NCBI RefSeq assembly: GCF_003966225.1
Contig: NZ_RXNU01000019.1
Span: forward strand, 1 to 64,000
From: Shewanella canadensis
GTDB lineage: Bacteria > Pseudomonadota > Gammaproteobacteria > Enterobacterales > Shewanellaceae
Length of the DNA: 64,000 nt
Reading direction: 5' to 3'
Below, in pieces: positions 1 through 7,668 of the stretch (the first letter of the stretch is position 1; the number at the start of each line of letters is the position of its first letter). The notes beneath the pieces were generated by a model. That model searched no databases and was not told where the DNA came from. It saw nothing but the letters and a program-made list of their open reading frames with translations. The translations under genes and the position numbers were made by a program.

Positions 1-2
1 TT

Positions 3-716
3 GACTGCATAGTGGTGAAAATAAGAGAAAACAATAAGGTCATCAACAAAGCTATATTTCTCGCGCTTGGGGTTAATCTCGAAGGCCACAAAGAGCTGCT
101 TGGCATGTGGATAGCTGAGAACGAAGGCGCTAAGTTTTGGTTAAATGTGCTGACTGAGCTTCAAAACCGTGGGTTAAAAGATATCCTCATCGCCTGTATC
201 GATGGCTTAAAAGGCTTTCCTGACGCGATAAATACCGTGTTCCCAAATACTCAAATCCAACTTTGTATCGTCCATATGGTGAGAAACTCGATGAAGTTTG
301 TGCCGTACAAAGACTATAAGGCCGTGGCAGCTGATTTAAAGAAGATTTACCAATCTGTGACCGAAGAGGAAGCGTTGCTTAACTTAGAGCGCTTTGGTGA
401 ACAATGGGATTCAAAATACCCTAATATCTCAACATCCTGGCACCGACACTGGGGTAATCTTAATACGCTATTTAATTATCCTCAAGACATCCGAAAAGCC
501 ATCTATACAACCAATGCAATCGAGTCATTAAACAGTGTGATTAGGAAAGCTATCAAGAACCGCAAGCTCTTCCCAAATGATGACTCAGCAAAAAAAGTTG
601 TTTACTTGGCAATTATGCAAGCATCTAAGAAGTGGACGATGCCGATTAGAAACTGGAAACCAGCACTAAATCGCTTTATTATCGAGTTTGAAGATCGAAT
701 AGCAGACTACATATAA
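3..716 (+). mobile_element. IS256-family (Mutator) transposase, 5'-truncated by window edge
   Basis: This is the C-terminal two thirds of a DDE transposase of the IS256/Mutator family. The open frame runs into the left window edge: codons before the first GTG at 12 read D-C-I-V-V-K-I-R, which continues the family alignment, so the start lies outside. Visible family features are CIDGLKGFPDAI, which carries the second catalytic Asp, the LCIVHMVRNS segment and TTNAIESLNS, which carries the catalytic Glu. The protein ends at a TAA at 714-716. The terminal inverted repeat probably lies just downstream, within about 717-755 (GGTAGTTACACAGAATCTG), but its exact end is not resolved. Whether the copy is active cannot be judged because the N-terminal domain is not in view. 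Confidence 0.93.
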
Positions 717-833
717 ATTAGGTAGTTACACAGAATCTGCTACAGGGTCTAGGGGGGCGAAAAGACATATCTAATTATGGCGTTATTGTTAGTGAATGTG
801 TAAAAAACCAATAGACAATATTTATCAGGACTT

Positions 834-863
834 GATAAAGGCTCCCTTGTCGGAGCCTTTATC
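834..863. terminator. Strong hairpin with 12-bp perfect stem
   Basis: GATAAAGGCTCC and GGAGCCTTTATC form a perfect 12-bp stem around a six-base loop. It sits between the IS256 remnant and the end of the convergent toxin-antitoxin pair and could terminate from either side. The T-tract is short, so the assignment rests mainly on stem strength and position. Confidence 0.6.
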
Positions 864-907
864 ATTTAGCCGCTATTGATGAGCGTTTAAATCCAATGTG
901 GCTCATA

Positions 908-1216
908 CTATATGACAGCCGTAATTCCTTTCTTATCGATAATGTTTAATAGGCGCAATGCAGCCCCTTGAGGCTTGGTTTTGCCCTGTTCCCACTTCTG
1001 AACACTTTCGCTACTCATATTGAGAACGGTAGCAAGAACGCCTTGGCTAATGTGCTCTCGTTTTCGTAATAGTTGAATTCTGGCAGCGGTCATGTCTTCT
1101 TTCTTTGCACTCATCGCGAGGGCATCAATTTTACGCATGGTGAGTTGATCAACAGAGCCGTTTTCACTAAAGCGCTTCGCCATTTCTTGCATGTTTTCTA
1201 AACGTTTATCCGTCAT
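908..1216 (-). CDS. HigA/NadS-like antitoxin, XRE-type helix-turn-helix
   Basis: A 102-residue protein. Its C-terminal half is an XRE/Cro-type helix-turn-helix: QLLRKREHISQGVLATVLNM followed by SSESVQKWEQGKTKP, typical of DNA-binding antitoxins. It overlaps the upstream toxin gene by 11 bp, and the toxin-first order is that of higBA-type operons. By family analogy it should neutralise the RelE-fold toxin and repress the shared promoter. The N-terminal half, about residues 1-45, is a helical segment that probably contacts the toxin. It could also act alone as a repressor if the toxin is not translated, because the toxin start is doubtful. Confidence 0.85.
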   Translation of the reverse strand: MTDKRLENMQEMAKRFSENGSVDQLTMRKIDALAMSAKKEDMTAARIQLLRKREHISQGVLATVLNMSSESVQKWEQGKTKPQGAALRLLNIIDKKGITAVI

Positions 1217-1559
1217 TTCTAACCTCTCTTAGCAGGCCATCTAAGATGTTCTGCTCTATTTGTTCGTCTGTAAAGCTCAGGAAGCTATCACCAATTAATT
1301 TATAGGTTTCCATTAACTTATCTGGGATCTCTTTGCCTTTTTTGGGGACGTCTTTTTTTCGCCAGCCATCTATAAAAAACAATCGGTCACCTTTTTGGAT
1401 AGCGATCACACTTCGATTTGATTCTCGCTTGCCTTGGCCTGGTGAAGGGATCCGTTTTTTATATAGGCTCCCACTTTGCAGCTCACCATCATGTAGACCA
1501 TTATTCAGCTCATTGGCTACCTTTACGATGACATCGTCATCTAGTTTGGCTTTATGCAT
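1206..1559 (-). CDS. HigB-2/RelE-like toxin; N-terminal start uncertain
   Basis: A RelE/ParE-superfamily toxin of the HigB-2 type, expected to be a ribosome-dependent mRNA endonuclease. Supporting segments are the basic loop SLYKKRIPSPGQGKRES, a central RSVIAIQKGDRLFFIDGW beta-hairpin, and KKDVPKKGKEIPDK. The first ATG at 1559 gives 117 residues, but the frame stays open to 1610 and encodes VKIYVTDEFEKL immediately upstream, which looks like the first beta strand and helix of the family. No ATG, GTG or TTG exists in that extension. Translation therefore either starts at an unusual codon, or starts at 1559 and makes a protein without its first strand, or the gene has lost its start. The antitoxin gene follows with an 11-bp overlap. 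Confidence 0.78.
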   Translation of the reverse strand: MHKAKLDDDVIVKVANELNNGLHDGELQSGSLYKKRIPSPGQGKRESNRSVIAIQKGDRLFFIDGWRKKDVPKKGKEIPDKLMETYKLIGDSFLSFTDEQIEQNILDGLLREVRNDG

Positions 1560-1716
1560 CAGCTTTTCAAATTCATCGGTGACGTATATTTTTACTGTGA
1601 TCTCACTTATCTAAAGTGTAGTAAAGATTACCATACTTTGAAAGGGTGCAGCAATGCTTCAAATAATTCGTCTAGCTAGAAACTTGTGGCTACGGTATTT
1701 GCTATGATAATGAAAT

Positions 1717-2595
1717 GATTCTGCTCGATTAATCCACATGAACGGGCGGGTGTACGATTACAACGTGGGTCGCTTCCTGAGTGTTGACCCCTTCTTGCAG
1801 TTCCCCGAGAACAGCCAGAGTGCCAACCCTTACTCGTATATCTTGAATTATCCGATGTCAGGGGTGGATCCGACAGGGTACAAGTCTCAGGGCGTGTGTG
1901 AGACAAAAGCCGCCGGTGGTACACAAGCTTTTTGTTCTGTTGTCCAAATAGCCGAAACTGGTAATAAGAAAAAGAAAACAGACCAAACTGCTGTTTCAAG
2001 TGGTCAAAAGAATGAGCAAAAAGTAGAAGATAGCGCTAAAGAAGCGATAGAGACTTATGCTAAGAATACTGGTAAACAGAGAAGTGCCAATGGCAATGAG
2101 AATAGCCAAGGATTAGGTGCTGTCGATGCCATTAAAGAAATGGCTAGTGTCTTCTGGGATTATCGGGATGAAATAATAGCTGGTGCTGTTGATCTTGCCG
2201 CTGACTCCATCACAGATAATACTGGCGGCATCATTGACGGAGATTCATTAACGGAAATTACTGGAGTTAGGTCTGGTGCTGATGCAATCATTGCAGTAGG
2301 CCAAGGCGATGCTAAAGGGGTTTTAGCTGCCGGAGTAGGTGTAATAGTAGGAAAGGCTAAGATAGCCAAAAACCTTCTTGATAAAACACCACTTACTGAC
2401 CCTAATTTATTTAGAAGTGTTAGGGGCTGTAAAGCTGATTGCAACATCAAAACTGGAGAAATATGGGAAAAGGATTTACTCCACAAAAATCAGCCGCATT
2501 ATGAAGTTTATAAAAACAGGAAAAATTACGACAAAGGTAAGCGTGATAGGGCAGTCTGGGAAGATGGCAGACCAAAGCAGGAGTTTAAAAAATGA
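1717..2595 (+). CDS. Orphan Rhs C-terminal tip: core end plus polymorphic toxin domain
   Basis: Starting at ATG 1738 the product has 285 residues. Residues 1-45 are the end of the RHS repeat-associated core (MNGRVYDYNVGRFLSVDPF and NPYSYILNYP, then GVDPTGY), where a variable toxin domain normally begins. Upstream in the same frame LIHMNGR continues the core match until an in-frame TGA at 1711-1713, so the large Rhs body is missing. The C-terminal 45 residues (GEIWEKDLLHKNQPHYEVY, then KGKRDRAVWEDGRPKQEF) look like a small compact nuclease-type toxin; the HYEVY stretch recalls colicin E3-type RNases, but I cannot name the family. Residues about 70-210 contain Ala/Gly-rich, partly hydrophobic linker. 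Without its delivery body it may be a displaced toxin cassette kept by recombination. Confidence 0.75.
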   Translation, partial: DSARLIHMNGRVYDYNVGRFLSVDPFLQFPENSQSANPYSYILNYPMSGVDPTGYKSQGVCETKAAGGTQAFCSVVQIAETGNKKKKTDQTAVSSGQKNEQKVEDSAKEAIETYAKNTGKQRSANGNENSQGLGAVDAIKEMASVFWDYRDEIIAGAVDLAADSITDNTGGIIDGDSLTEITGVRSGADAIIAVGQGDAKGVLAAGVGVIVGKAKIAKNLLDKTPLTDPNLFRSVRGCKADCNIKTGEIWEKDLLHKNQPHYEVYKNRKNYDKGKRDRAVWEDGRPKQEFKK

Positions 2596-2762
2596 CAGAA
2601 AATGAATTAGATGAACAAGCCTCTCAGTTAACTCAGCTACTCAGGGGTAACGAGGTGCTGGAGTGCATCAGAAATGAAGAGGGCGAAATTTTAGTTAAGT
2701 TTACAAATGGAATGAGATTATTCATAAACTCTGATAAACCACTTGATTTATCAGTTACTTAG
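2592..2762 (+). CDS. Putative immunity protein for the Rhs toxin tip (56 aa)
   Basis: The ATG overlaps the stop of the Rhs fragment (ATGA), the usual toxin-immunity coupling. The 56-residue product starts MTENELDEQASQLTQLLRGN and ends KPLDLSVT. It is acidic and has no signal peptide or membrane segment, fitting a small cytoplasmic protein that binds a basic nuclease domain. A terminator hairpin follows 18 bases after the stop. I recognise no family; the role is inferred from position and overlap only. Confidence 0.7.
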   Translation: MTENELDEQASQLTQLLRGNEVLECIRNEEGEILVKFTNGMRLFINSDKPLDLSVT

Positions 2763-2779
2763 GGTTGGCCTGTTTGTAT

Positions 2780-2811
2780 GGGGCGCACCAACAAGATTGG
2801 TCGCCCTTTTT
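2780..2811 (+). terminator. Rho-independent terminator after toxin/immunity pair
   Basis: GGGCGCACCAA pairs with TTGGTCGCCC with one bulge, followed by five T residues. It closes the Rhs-tip/immunity unit. Confidence 0.75.
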
Positions 2812-3505
2812 AAACCACCCGTCTGAACACTTCCATCATCACAATCATCCATTACTAGCTGGAAAATAAGGTGCCATCCATCATAAGTATTGGGCATTAA
2901 CGCAAAAATTCAGGTCTCACTCATTTTATAATTGGCGGGACTTTTTTCTGCCTACTTGCTCCATTTTTTACCAGCAGCCTGAGCCGTCTTAGCCAGTAGA
3001 GCCGATCCCTGTTCACCAGCAGCGTGAGCTATTGGTGCCAGTGCCTACACTGTAGAATATTCAATTAATAACAAGGTGCTAAGCCTGAAAATGGAGGACT
3101 TTTTTCCTGGCTTTATTTGTTTAGAAATTCCCATATTTTCTGATGGCCCTTTGTAAAGTGATAAAGCTGGTTGAAGATGAGTATGTCTCTATTATTAAAG
3201 TTGATTTTTTCTAAAGAACCATAATGCTAGTACAGAGAAAGACTAGATGAACGTCTGGGTAACATTTAAGCTGTTGAACAACAGATTAAATTCTTGTGGT
3301 CATAACGGTCTCTAATTAGTTGTTTATTCAGTTATTATGGCGTGTCATTGTGGCTTGAAAAAGCCATCAGTGCGATTTGTTACATTCGGCGTTGTAGGCT
3401 TATTATTAGGCTTGTTTAGGAAACAAGCTGTCTGATCCGTAAAAACACCTAGAGTAGTTACATCTAGAACTACTATTTGATCAACAGCGCCACGCTAGCC
3501 TTCAA
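2812..3505. other. Intergenic stretch without a recognised gene
   Basis: About 700 bases with no credible ORF. It contains short near-repeats of CAGCAGCCTGAGC / CAGCAGCGTGAGC around 2971-3035. Nothing else could be assigned. Confidence 0.5.
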
Positions 3506-3507
3506 AT

Positions 3508-3613
3508 AATAGGTTAAAATAACGTGTAAAAATTAACGTATAAGGTGTGCATGGTAGTTGGCATAACATGTAAAACCTAATAGGTTAAAAAATCATGTAA
3601 AAATTAACCTATC
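3508..3613. repeat. Imperfect 34-bp direct repeat with internal inverted arms
   Basis: AATAGGTTAAAA at 3508 and again at 3579 each begin a block of about 34 bases that differs at only a few positions, with starts 71 bp apart. The second copy is also an inverted repeat, TAGGTTAA (3581-3588) with TTAACCTA (3604-3611). It lies in non-coding DNA just before a degraded Fic remnant. The role is unknown. Confidence 0.7.
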
Positions 3614-3674
3614 ATGTTTTGATGTCACTCTTGGTAACCTAATTAGGGGCGGATACACAATATAAGTCATTAGA

Positions 3675-3860
3675 ATGTTCAATCCTGAACAGCCCTACGA
3701 TTTACCTACATTACCAATCGAAGGTATCGAAACTATCGCTATCTTGAAAAGGCATCCCCTGCAGCAGCAAGAGCATTGTCAGCACTAAACCAAGTTGCAA
3801 GGCTTTTATCGAACCAAAATCTGTTAGTTAATCTCATCCCTATTTTAACGCTTAATTCGC
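3675..3860 (+). pseudogene. Fic-family protein N-terminal remnant, frameshifted
   Basis: From ATG 3675 the frame reads MFNPEQPYDLPTLPIEGIET and then runs out of phase near 3745-3750. The continuing match is in another frame, AAARALSALNQVARLLSNQN followed by LLVNLIPILTLN. Together these resemble the N-terminal domain that precedes the catalytic Fic domain in Fic/DOC proteins (the usual pattern is LPPLP, then ALAELKQAAKLLPN, then LINTLPLLEAQ). The catalytic HPFxxGNGR part is absent. This is a dead fragment left by a deletion or rearrangement. Confidence 0.65.
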
Positions 3861-3991
3861 CCCAGGGGGACTGCACCATAACGCAAGGAGTTGCCGAAGC
3901 AAAAAATTAAATTAGAGTTTGCGAATATCCCTGCTCATCAACCTGAGCGTAGTTGCTACCTAGTAATGTGTGAAAATGTAAATGATATGCG

Positions 3992-4020
3992 CCAGCAGAC
4001 TAAATGTTTGCTGGTTTTTT
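3992..4020 (+). terminator. Hairpin with T-tract upstream of galE pseudogene
   Basis: CCAGCA and TGCTGG pair around an 11-base loop and are followed by a run of T residues. It is probably the terminator of a lost upstream gene. Confidence 0.6.
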
Positions 4021-4075
4021 TGTTTTAAAATGTCAACTTTTGAGTAGTTGGTGTTGTAATTTTTTTAAAGGAAAT

Positions 4076-4881
4076 ATGATGGCAGCATTAGTCACTGGTG
4101 GTGCCAGCTATATTGGTAGTCATACGATTGTGGAATTGCTTAACCGCTGAAGTATTACCAAAATAACGTCGCTGGTACGCTTGTGCTTTGCGATGTAATG
4201 AGTAAATTTGGAGTGAAAAACTTAGTCTTTAGTTCTTCCGCCACTGTGTATGGTGATCCTATTAGCCTACCAATAACCGAAGACTTTGCCACTTGTGCAA
4301 CAAACCCCTACGGTCAATCAAAGTTGATGGTTGAGAATATTCTTGCAGATCTATATGCATCCGATCCTGAGTGGAATATTGCTCGATTTCGATATTTTAA
4401 CCCTGTGGGAGCCCATGAAAGTGGCTTGATCGGTGAAGACCCAAATGATATTCCAAACAATCTCATGCCTTTTATTGCGCAAGTTGCCGTAGGTAAGCGA
4501 GAGCGGTTGAGTGTTTTTGGAAATGATTATAATGCCAGTGATGGTACGGGTGTGCGTGACTATATCCATGTGGTCGATTTAGCGCTAGGTCACCTCAAAG
4601 CACTTGAAAAGCTAGCCAGTAAGTCTGGTCTGGTAACTTATAACCTCGGTACGGGTGTCGGCGTGAGCGTGATTGAGATGGTCAATGCGTTTGAGAAAGC
4701 CTGTAGTAAGCAGATTGCATATCAAATTGTTGATCGTCGTCCGGGAGATATCGCTGCCTGCTATGCTGATCCGGCTCTCGCTCAGAATGAACTAGAGTGG
4801 AAGGCGGTACATTCGTTGAATGATATGGTTGAAAGCAGTTGGAAATGGCAGTCTATGAATCCAAATGGTTATCAAGAATAA
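4076..4881 (+). pseudogene. galE: UDP-glucose 4-epimerase pseudogene with internal deletion
   Basis: The 5' part (ATG 4076 or 4079) reads ALVTGGASYIGSHTIVELLN, the start of a GalE Rossmann fold, then meets TGA at 4148-4150. The next codons in another frame (LKYYQNN at about 4147) match residue 94 onward of the intact GalE encoded at 52987-54000, and the match continues to the C-terminus. About 70 codons (residues 23-93) are missing and the two parts are out of frame. The nucleotide-binding glycine motif also reads GGASYIG instead of GGAGYIG. The 3' part (ATG 4183, 232 residues) keeps YGQSK and the substrate domain but cannot bind NAD. It is non-functional as an epimerase. Confidence 0.9.
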
Positions 4882-4894
4882 GAATTGTAGTTTT

Positions 4895-5080
4895 TTCGCG
4901 GCTAAAGCCGCTCCTACGGTGGTTAGAATTGGCGTTGTGGCTTGTCGTGGATGAGGATTCGTGGCTAAAGCCACTCCTACGGTGGTGGGGTGGTGTTATC
5001 TTGTAGGACTGACTTTAGTCGGGAAGCTTTTGTTTATGCCAATGAATGGAAAGGTTGTTCGCGGCTAAAGTCGCTCCTAC
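4895..5080. repeat. REP/REPIN cluster (four units)
   Basis: Three units of the type TTCGCGGCTAAAGCCGCTCC-TAC (from 4895, 4958 and 5058) and one TGTAGGACTGACTTTAGTCG unit (from 5002). This is the first member of the repeat family that fills intergenic gaps up to 38 kb. Confidence 0.9.
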
Positions 5081-5282
5081 GCAATTTAATGTTCATGGCT
5101 TAAGCTTTTTGTGTGATATTTGAGCATTATATAAATTGCAGCTCAACCTTTGTTAACACAGGCATTTGCATTCAATACACAGGATTAGCTGGTTAATATG
5201 AGCGAATATCAATACTATCGATTTGAGTGTTAATTTGCATCGCTAAAATGATCACATCGCCTTAGCAGTGAGAGACGCCATT

Positions 5283-5401
5283 GTGACACCTCAAACATTC
5301 ATCATTTATGCTTTGTAGGTTTTTCTGTTGCCACATTGATGGTGGTTGCGATAGGTGCGTTCATCATGTGGCGTAATCATGGTTCACTCTTATCGCGGTG
5401 A
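5283..5401 (+). pseudogene. Possible small membrane protein with frameshift
   Basis: GTG 5283 opens VTPQTFIIYAL and stops at TAG 5316. A shift of frame from 5318 continues GFSVATLMVVAIGAFIMWRN to a TGA at 5399-5401. Joined, these give a roughly 38-residue single-span membrane protein. The hydrophobic continuity across the shift is the only evidence, and no family is recognised. Chance is possible. Confidence 0.3.
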
Positions 5402-5518
5402 ACAACGCTTCATACAACTTCAGGTCGCACGGACATAAATTGGCTAGTGCTATTGCATTAACTCAACCGTAATAGATTAATAAGAGTACTTGAAACCTTA
5501 AATCTTTATCTCGCGTGC

Positions 5519-5580
5519 CAAAGTGACACAACGATTGCTTATTGCACACTTTAAGACCATAATGTCCATGTGACACTTTG
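5519..5580. promoter_or_regulatory. Candidate TacA operator upstream of tacAT
   Basis: CAAAGTGACAC at 5519-5529 and its near-inverse GTGACACTTTG at 5570-5580 flank a third related half (GCACACTTT near 5544). They lie 20-80 bases before the antitoxin ATG. Paired inverted sites are what a ribbon-helix-helix autorepressor would use. Inferred from symmetry and position. Confidence 0.5.
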
Positions 5581-5600
5581 ACACAATAGGAGATAACATT

Positions 5601-5873
5601 ATGGCGACGACTTTGCCTCGCATTACCGCTAGAGTTGATGTCGATACTCAAGATTTACTTACAAGAGCTGCCGCTATTGCTGGCATGTCCAGTATTAATT
5701 CATTTGTTTTAAGTGCTGCGATTGAAAAAGCTAAACAAGTAATCGATCGTGAACAAACCCTTAAACTGAGCCAAGCTGACGCTATGTTGTTAATGGAAGC
5801 TTTAGACCGCCCAGCAACACCGAACCCTAAACTGAAAGCTGCTTCTGACCGCTATGAGAGCAAAATTCAATGA
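5601..5873 (+). CDS. tacA: DUF1778/TacA-type antitoxin
   Basis: A 90-residue antitoxin. The N-terminal segment LPRITARVDVDTQDLLTRAA followed by SSINSFVLSAAIEKA is a ribbon-helix-helix DNA-binding domain of the DUF1778 family. The C-terminal tail (about residues 60-90, DAMLLMEALDRPATPNPKL) is the part that in TacA proteins wraps the acetyltransferase. The stop overlaps the tacT ATG by 4 bp (ATGA). An SD-like AGGAGAT lies 8 bases before the start. With the operator-like repeats upstream it should repress its own operon and neutralise TacT. Confidence 0.9.
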   Translation: MATTLPRITARVDVDTQDLLTRAAAIAGMSSINSFVLSAAIEKAKQVIDREQTLKLSQADAMLLMEALDRPATPNPKLKAASDRYESKIQ

Positions 5874-6367
5874 TGAATACGGTACTTCTAGATAAAAGTA
5901 ATCACGATAGAAACCGATTCAACTGCGGCATCGAAGCTCTCAATAACTATTTAAAAGTAATGGCTAGTCAGCAAGCAAAGAAAGACAACACCAGAACTTT
6001 CGTTTTGGAAGATGATCACGACAACTCACATATCATCGGTTTTTACACGCTAACAATGACACCAATTGACTTAAAGGTATTGCCTGATAAGTTACAGAAG
6101 AAGCACCAATCATCTACTTCAGGTGGTCTCATTGCTCGTTTAGCTGTCGATGACCAATATAAAGGAAAAGGCTTTGGCGAGTGGTTACTTATCGACGCAC
6201 TCCGAAAGCTGTTAGCGGCTAGTGACAGCGTCGCCTTTCCTGTCGTTATCGTTGACGCCAAAGATGGGGCAAAATACTTCTATGAACGCTATGGGTTTCA
6301 AGCGTTTCAAAATTCAGAGAAAAAACTCTTCATCACCATCGATGATGTCAGAGCAAGTTTAAGCTAA
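5870..6367 (+). CDS. tacT: TacT-type GNAT acetyltransferase toxin
   Basis: A 165-residue GNAT-fold toxin. In characterised TacT/AtaT relatives the enzyme acetylates the amino group of aminoacyl-tRNA and stops translation. The acetyl-CoA pyrophosphate loop is visible in LIARLAVDDQYKGKGFGEWL (residues about 87-106), with the C-terminal KYFYERYGFQ that supplies the usual Tyr. The N-terminal LDKSNHDRNRFNCGIEALNN matches the family opening. It overlaps tacA by 4 bp and is intact. It lies in an accessory zone that has other toxin-antitoxin genes. Confidence 0.92.
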   Translation: MMNTVLLDKSNHDRNRFNCGIEALNNYLKVMASQQAKKDNTRTFVLEDDHDNSHIIGFYTLTMTPIDLKVLPDKLQKKHQSSTSGGLIARLAVDDQYKGKGFGEWLLIDALRKLLAASDSVAFPVVIVDAKDGAKYFYERYGFQAFQNSEKKLFITIDDVRASLS

Positions 6368-6536
6368 ATAACCGCTAGCCTTTAGCTAACTAAGTTCACA
6401 GTTTGTGATAATATTTTGTCTTGAATAGATCTCTAAAACTAAATTGCGGACAAAAAAACTGTCAGCCACCTTGCTAAATTAGCTAATGTTAAAGTCTATT
6501 TGTCTTCTGTTGGTATTACATGAGAAGGAGATGTTA

Positions 6537-6680
6537 ATGCGGTTAAGTGAACGAGAGATAAAAATAGCGTTACAAGATCTACTCGGTGAGCAAAAAATAG
6601 ATCTTGTTTATCATGATCTAAGTTTACCTATTCAACCTATCCATGAAATAGCGAAAACAGAAGAGGTCCTGTTAGGGTAA
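6537..6680 (+). CDS. Hypothetical small protein (47 aa)
   Basis: A 47-residue protein beginning MRLSEREIKIALQDLLGEQK. GAAGGAG at 6524-6530 is a good ribosome site for ATG 6537 (ATG 6531 directly abuts it and is less likely). It is predicted helical, mostly charged, with no signal peptide. No family is recognised. Confidence 0.4.
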   Translation: MRLSEREIKIALQDLLGEQKIDLVYHDLSLPIQPIHEIAKTEEVLLG

Positions 6681-6941
6681 CCCCAACAGATACACGACTA
6701 TTCAGTTGCTGGTCAAATCCAACATATGACAGTAACCCATCGCTATCCCCCCCCTCATTTTGCATTAGCCTATAGGCTGTGCTTGCCGTGAGTTTTATCG
6801 CTTTTTTATCTCAGTCAAAACTGTCTCAAACGCAATGACATAGGCCATTTTCAGTCTCATGCGGACGGGGAGGGGCTCCGAAAATCCTTAAATTTAAAGG
6901 GAAACTCCGGCATTTGCTGAGTTCGGTAAAATAGCCCTGAA
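6681..6941. other. Intergenic, nothing recognised
   Basis: About 260 bases without a supported gene. A minus-strand reading frame through 6640-6800 has short barrel-like stretches but no start, so it is not called. Confidence 0.4.
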
Positions 6942-7073
6942 CTATTCACGATTTTGCTTGGCTTTATATGCATCAAACGTCACCACATGATAAATACTCA
7001 CGCCTAAAGCAAAGACAAAAAAGCCCCCTAGGCAGAGGTAAGGCATCCATTCACTAACGGTTTCGATGCTCAT
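6942..7073 (-). CDS. Small single-span membrane protein (43 aa)
   Basis: The ORF starts MSIETVSEWMPYLCLGGFFV, continues FALGVSIYHVVTF and ends YKAKQNRE. It has one hydrophobic segment (about residues 10-32) with a charged, basic C-terminus, so it should insert with the N-terminus outside. The ribosome site is weak (GAG eight bases upstream). The clear amphipathic layout and sensible codon use favour a real gene. Function is unknown; the size resembles small accessory subunits of respiratory complexes, but that is only an analogy. Confidence 0.5.
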   Translation of the reverse strand: MSIETVSEWMPYLCLGGFFVFALGVSIYHVVTFDAYKAKQNRE

Positions 7074-7277
7074 GATAACCATACTCAAAATTATTATTCA
7101 TCGTTATTTTAACACGGTTTGACGAAAGGGCCATTATTGCTCATGTCTTAGGTTGCATAACGTGACTGTCGATCACAACCTGCAGCAGATCGCGTACTGT
7201 TGAGCTTAATCTCTTCGCTATCGCTGACCGCCCATCAACAATACCCGATTCGCAATTTATTCTGGCGACGAATAGCC

Positions 7278-7350
7278 GAATACGGCCCTGGTTGGCGGCC
7301 TTACTTTGGCGCCAAAACAGGACGTTCAATACCCGTCAACGGCCGTATTC
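7278..7350. repeat. Inverted repeat with central perfect palindrome
   Basis: GAATACGGCC (7278-7287) and GGCCGTATTC (7341-7350) are perfect 10-bp inverted arms. Between them lies the 12-bp palindrome TTTGGCGCCAAA (7305-7316). The surrounding 7.2-7.55 kb looks G+C-richer than its neighbours and has no convincing gene in either strand. Confidence 0.65.
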
Positions 7351-7542
7351 GATCGTTGATTTTCGCTTTGTCCCGATGTTTTAGGTGTTGGTCACCCCCG
7401 CGAATCGTCCCGGACAGAAGGGATCGCCAGCGAAAAGTGGCGGCAGACAATAAAGTCTGCTCAATGACAGTCACGTTGGTCACGTTTATCGGTTTAAGCG
7501 CGAGTCCGTGGAGAGGGACTGACTCATTCTGTCCAGGTACAT

Positions 7543-7580
7543 CTTAGGGGGATCGCTCTAATCCGTTGCACGCCCCTAAG
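7543..7580. repeat. 8-bp inverted repeat, CTTAGGGG / CCCCTAAG
   Basis: Perfect 8-bp arms separated by 22 bases. It lies between the 7.3-kb palindrome and the IS66 remnant. It may be an old mobile-element end or a hairpin; unresolved. Confidence 0.5.
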
Positions 7581-7668
7581 AGTGTTGGAACAGTATGTCC
7601 TTCACATATGACTTATCGAAACTTACCATACTTGAGTGAATACATCAGGCAAGAATCATGACCTTACT

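Noticed and set aside
1333..1614. 93-codon plus-strand ORF opposite the HigB-type toxin
   Set aside because: It is the antisense shadow of the toxin frame; the translation is a mirror of the conserved toxin segment and has no ribosome site.
1676..1999. 107-codon minus-strand ORF opposite the Rhs tip
   Set aside because: Arg/Ser/Thr-rich composition, no family match, fully antisense to a recognised Rhs core.
3508..3613. Integron attC site
   Set aside because: It lacks the GTTRRRY core pattern, and no integrase or cassette gene is adjacent.
6640..6800. Minus-strand reading frame with barrel-like strands
   Set aside because: No start codon after an in-frame stop and no ribosome site; it overlaps a plus-strand ORF with better signals.
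7141..7547. Small ORFs on both strands of the 7.1-7.55 kb patch
   Set aside because: Arg/Pro-rich translations typical of non-coding G+C-richer DNA; no start signals. Kept as a structural finding only.
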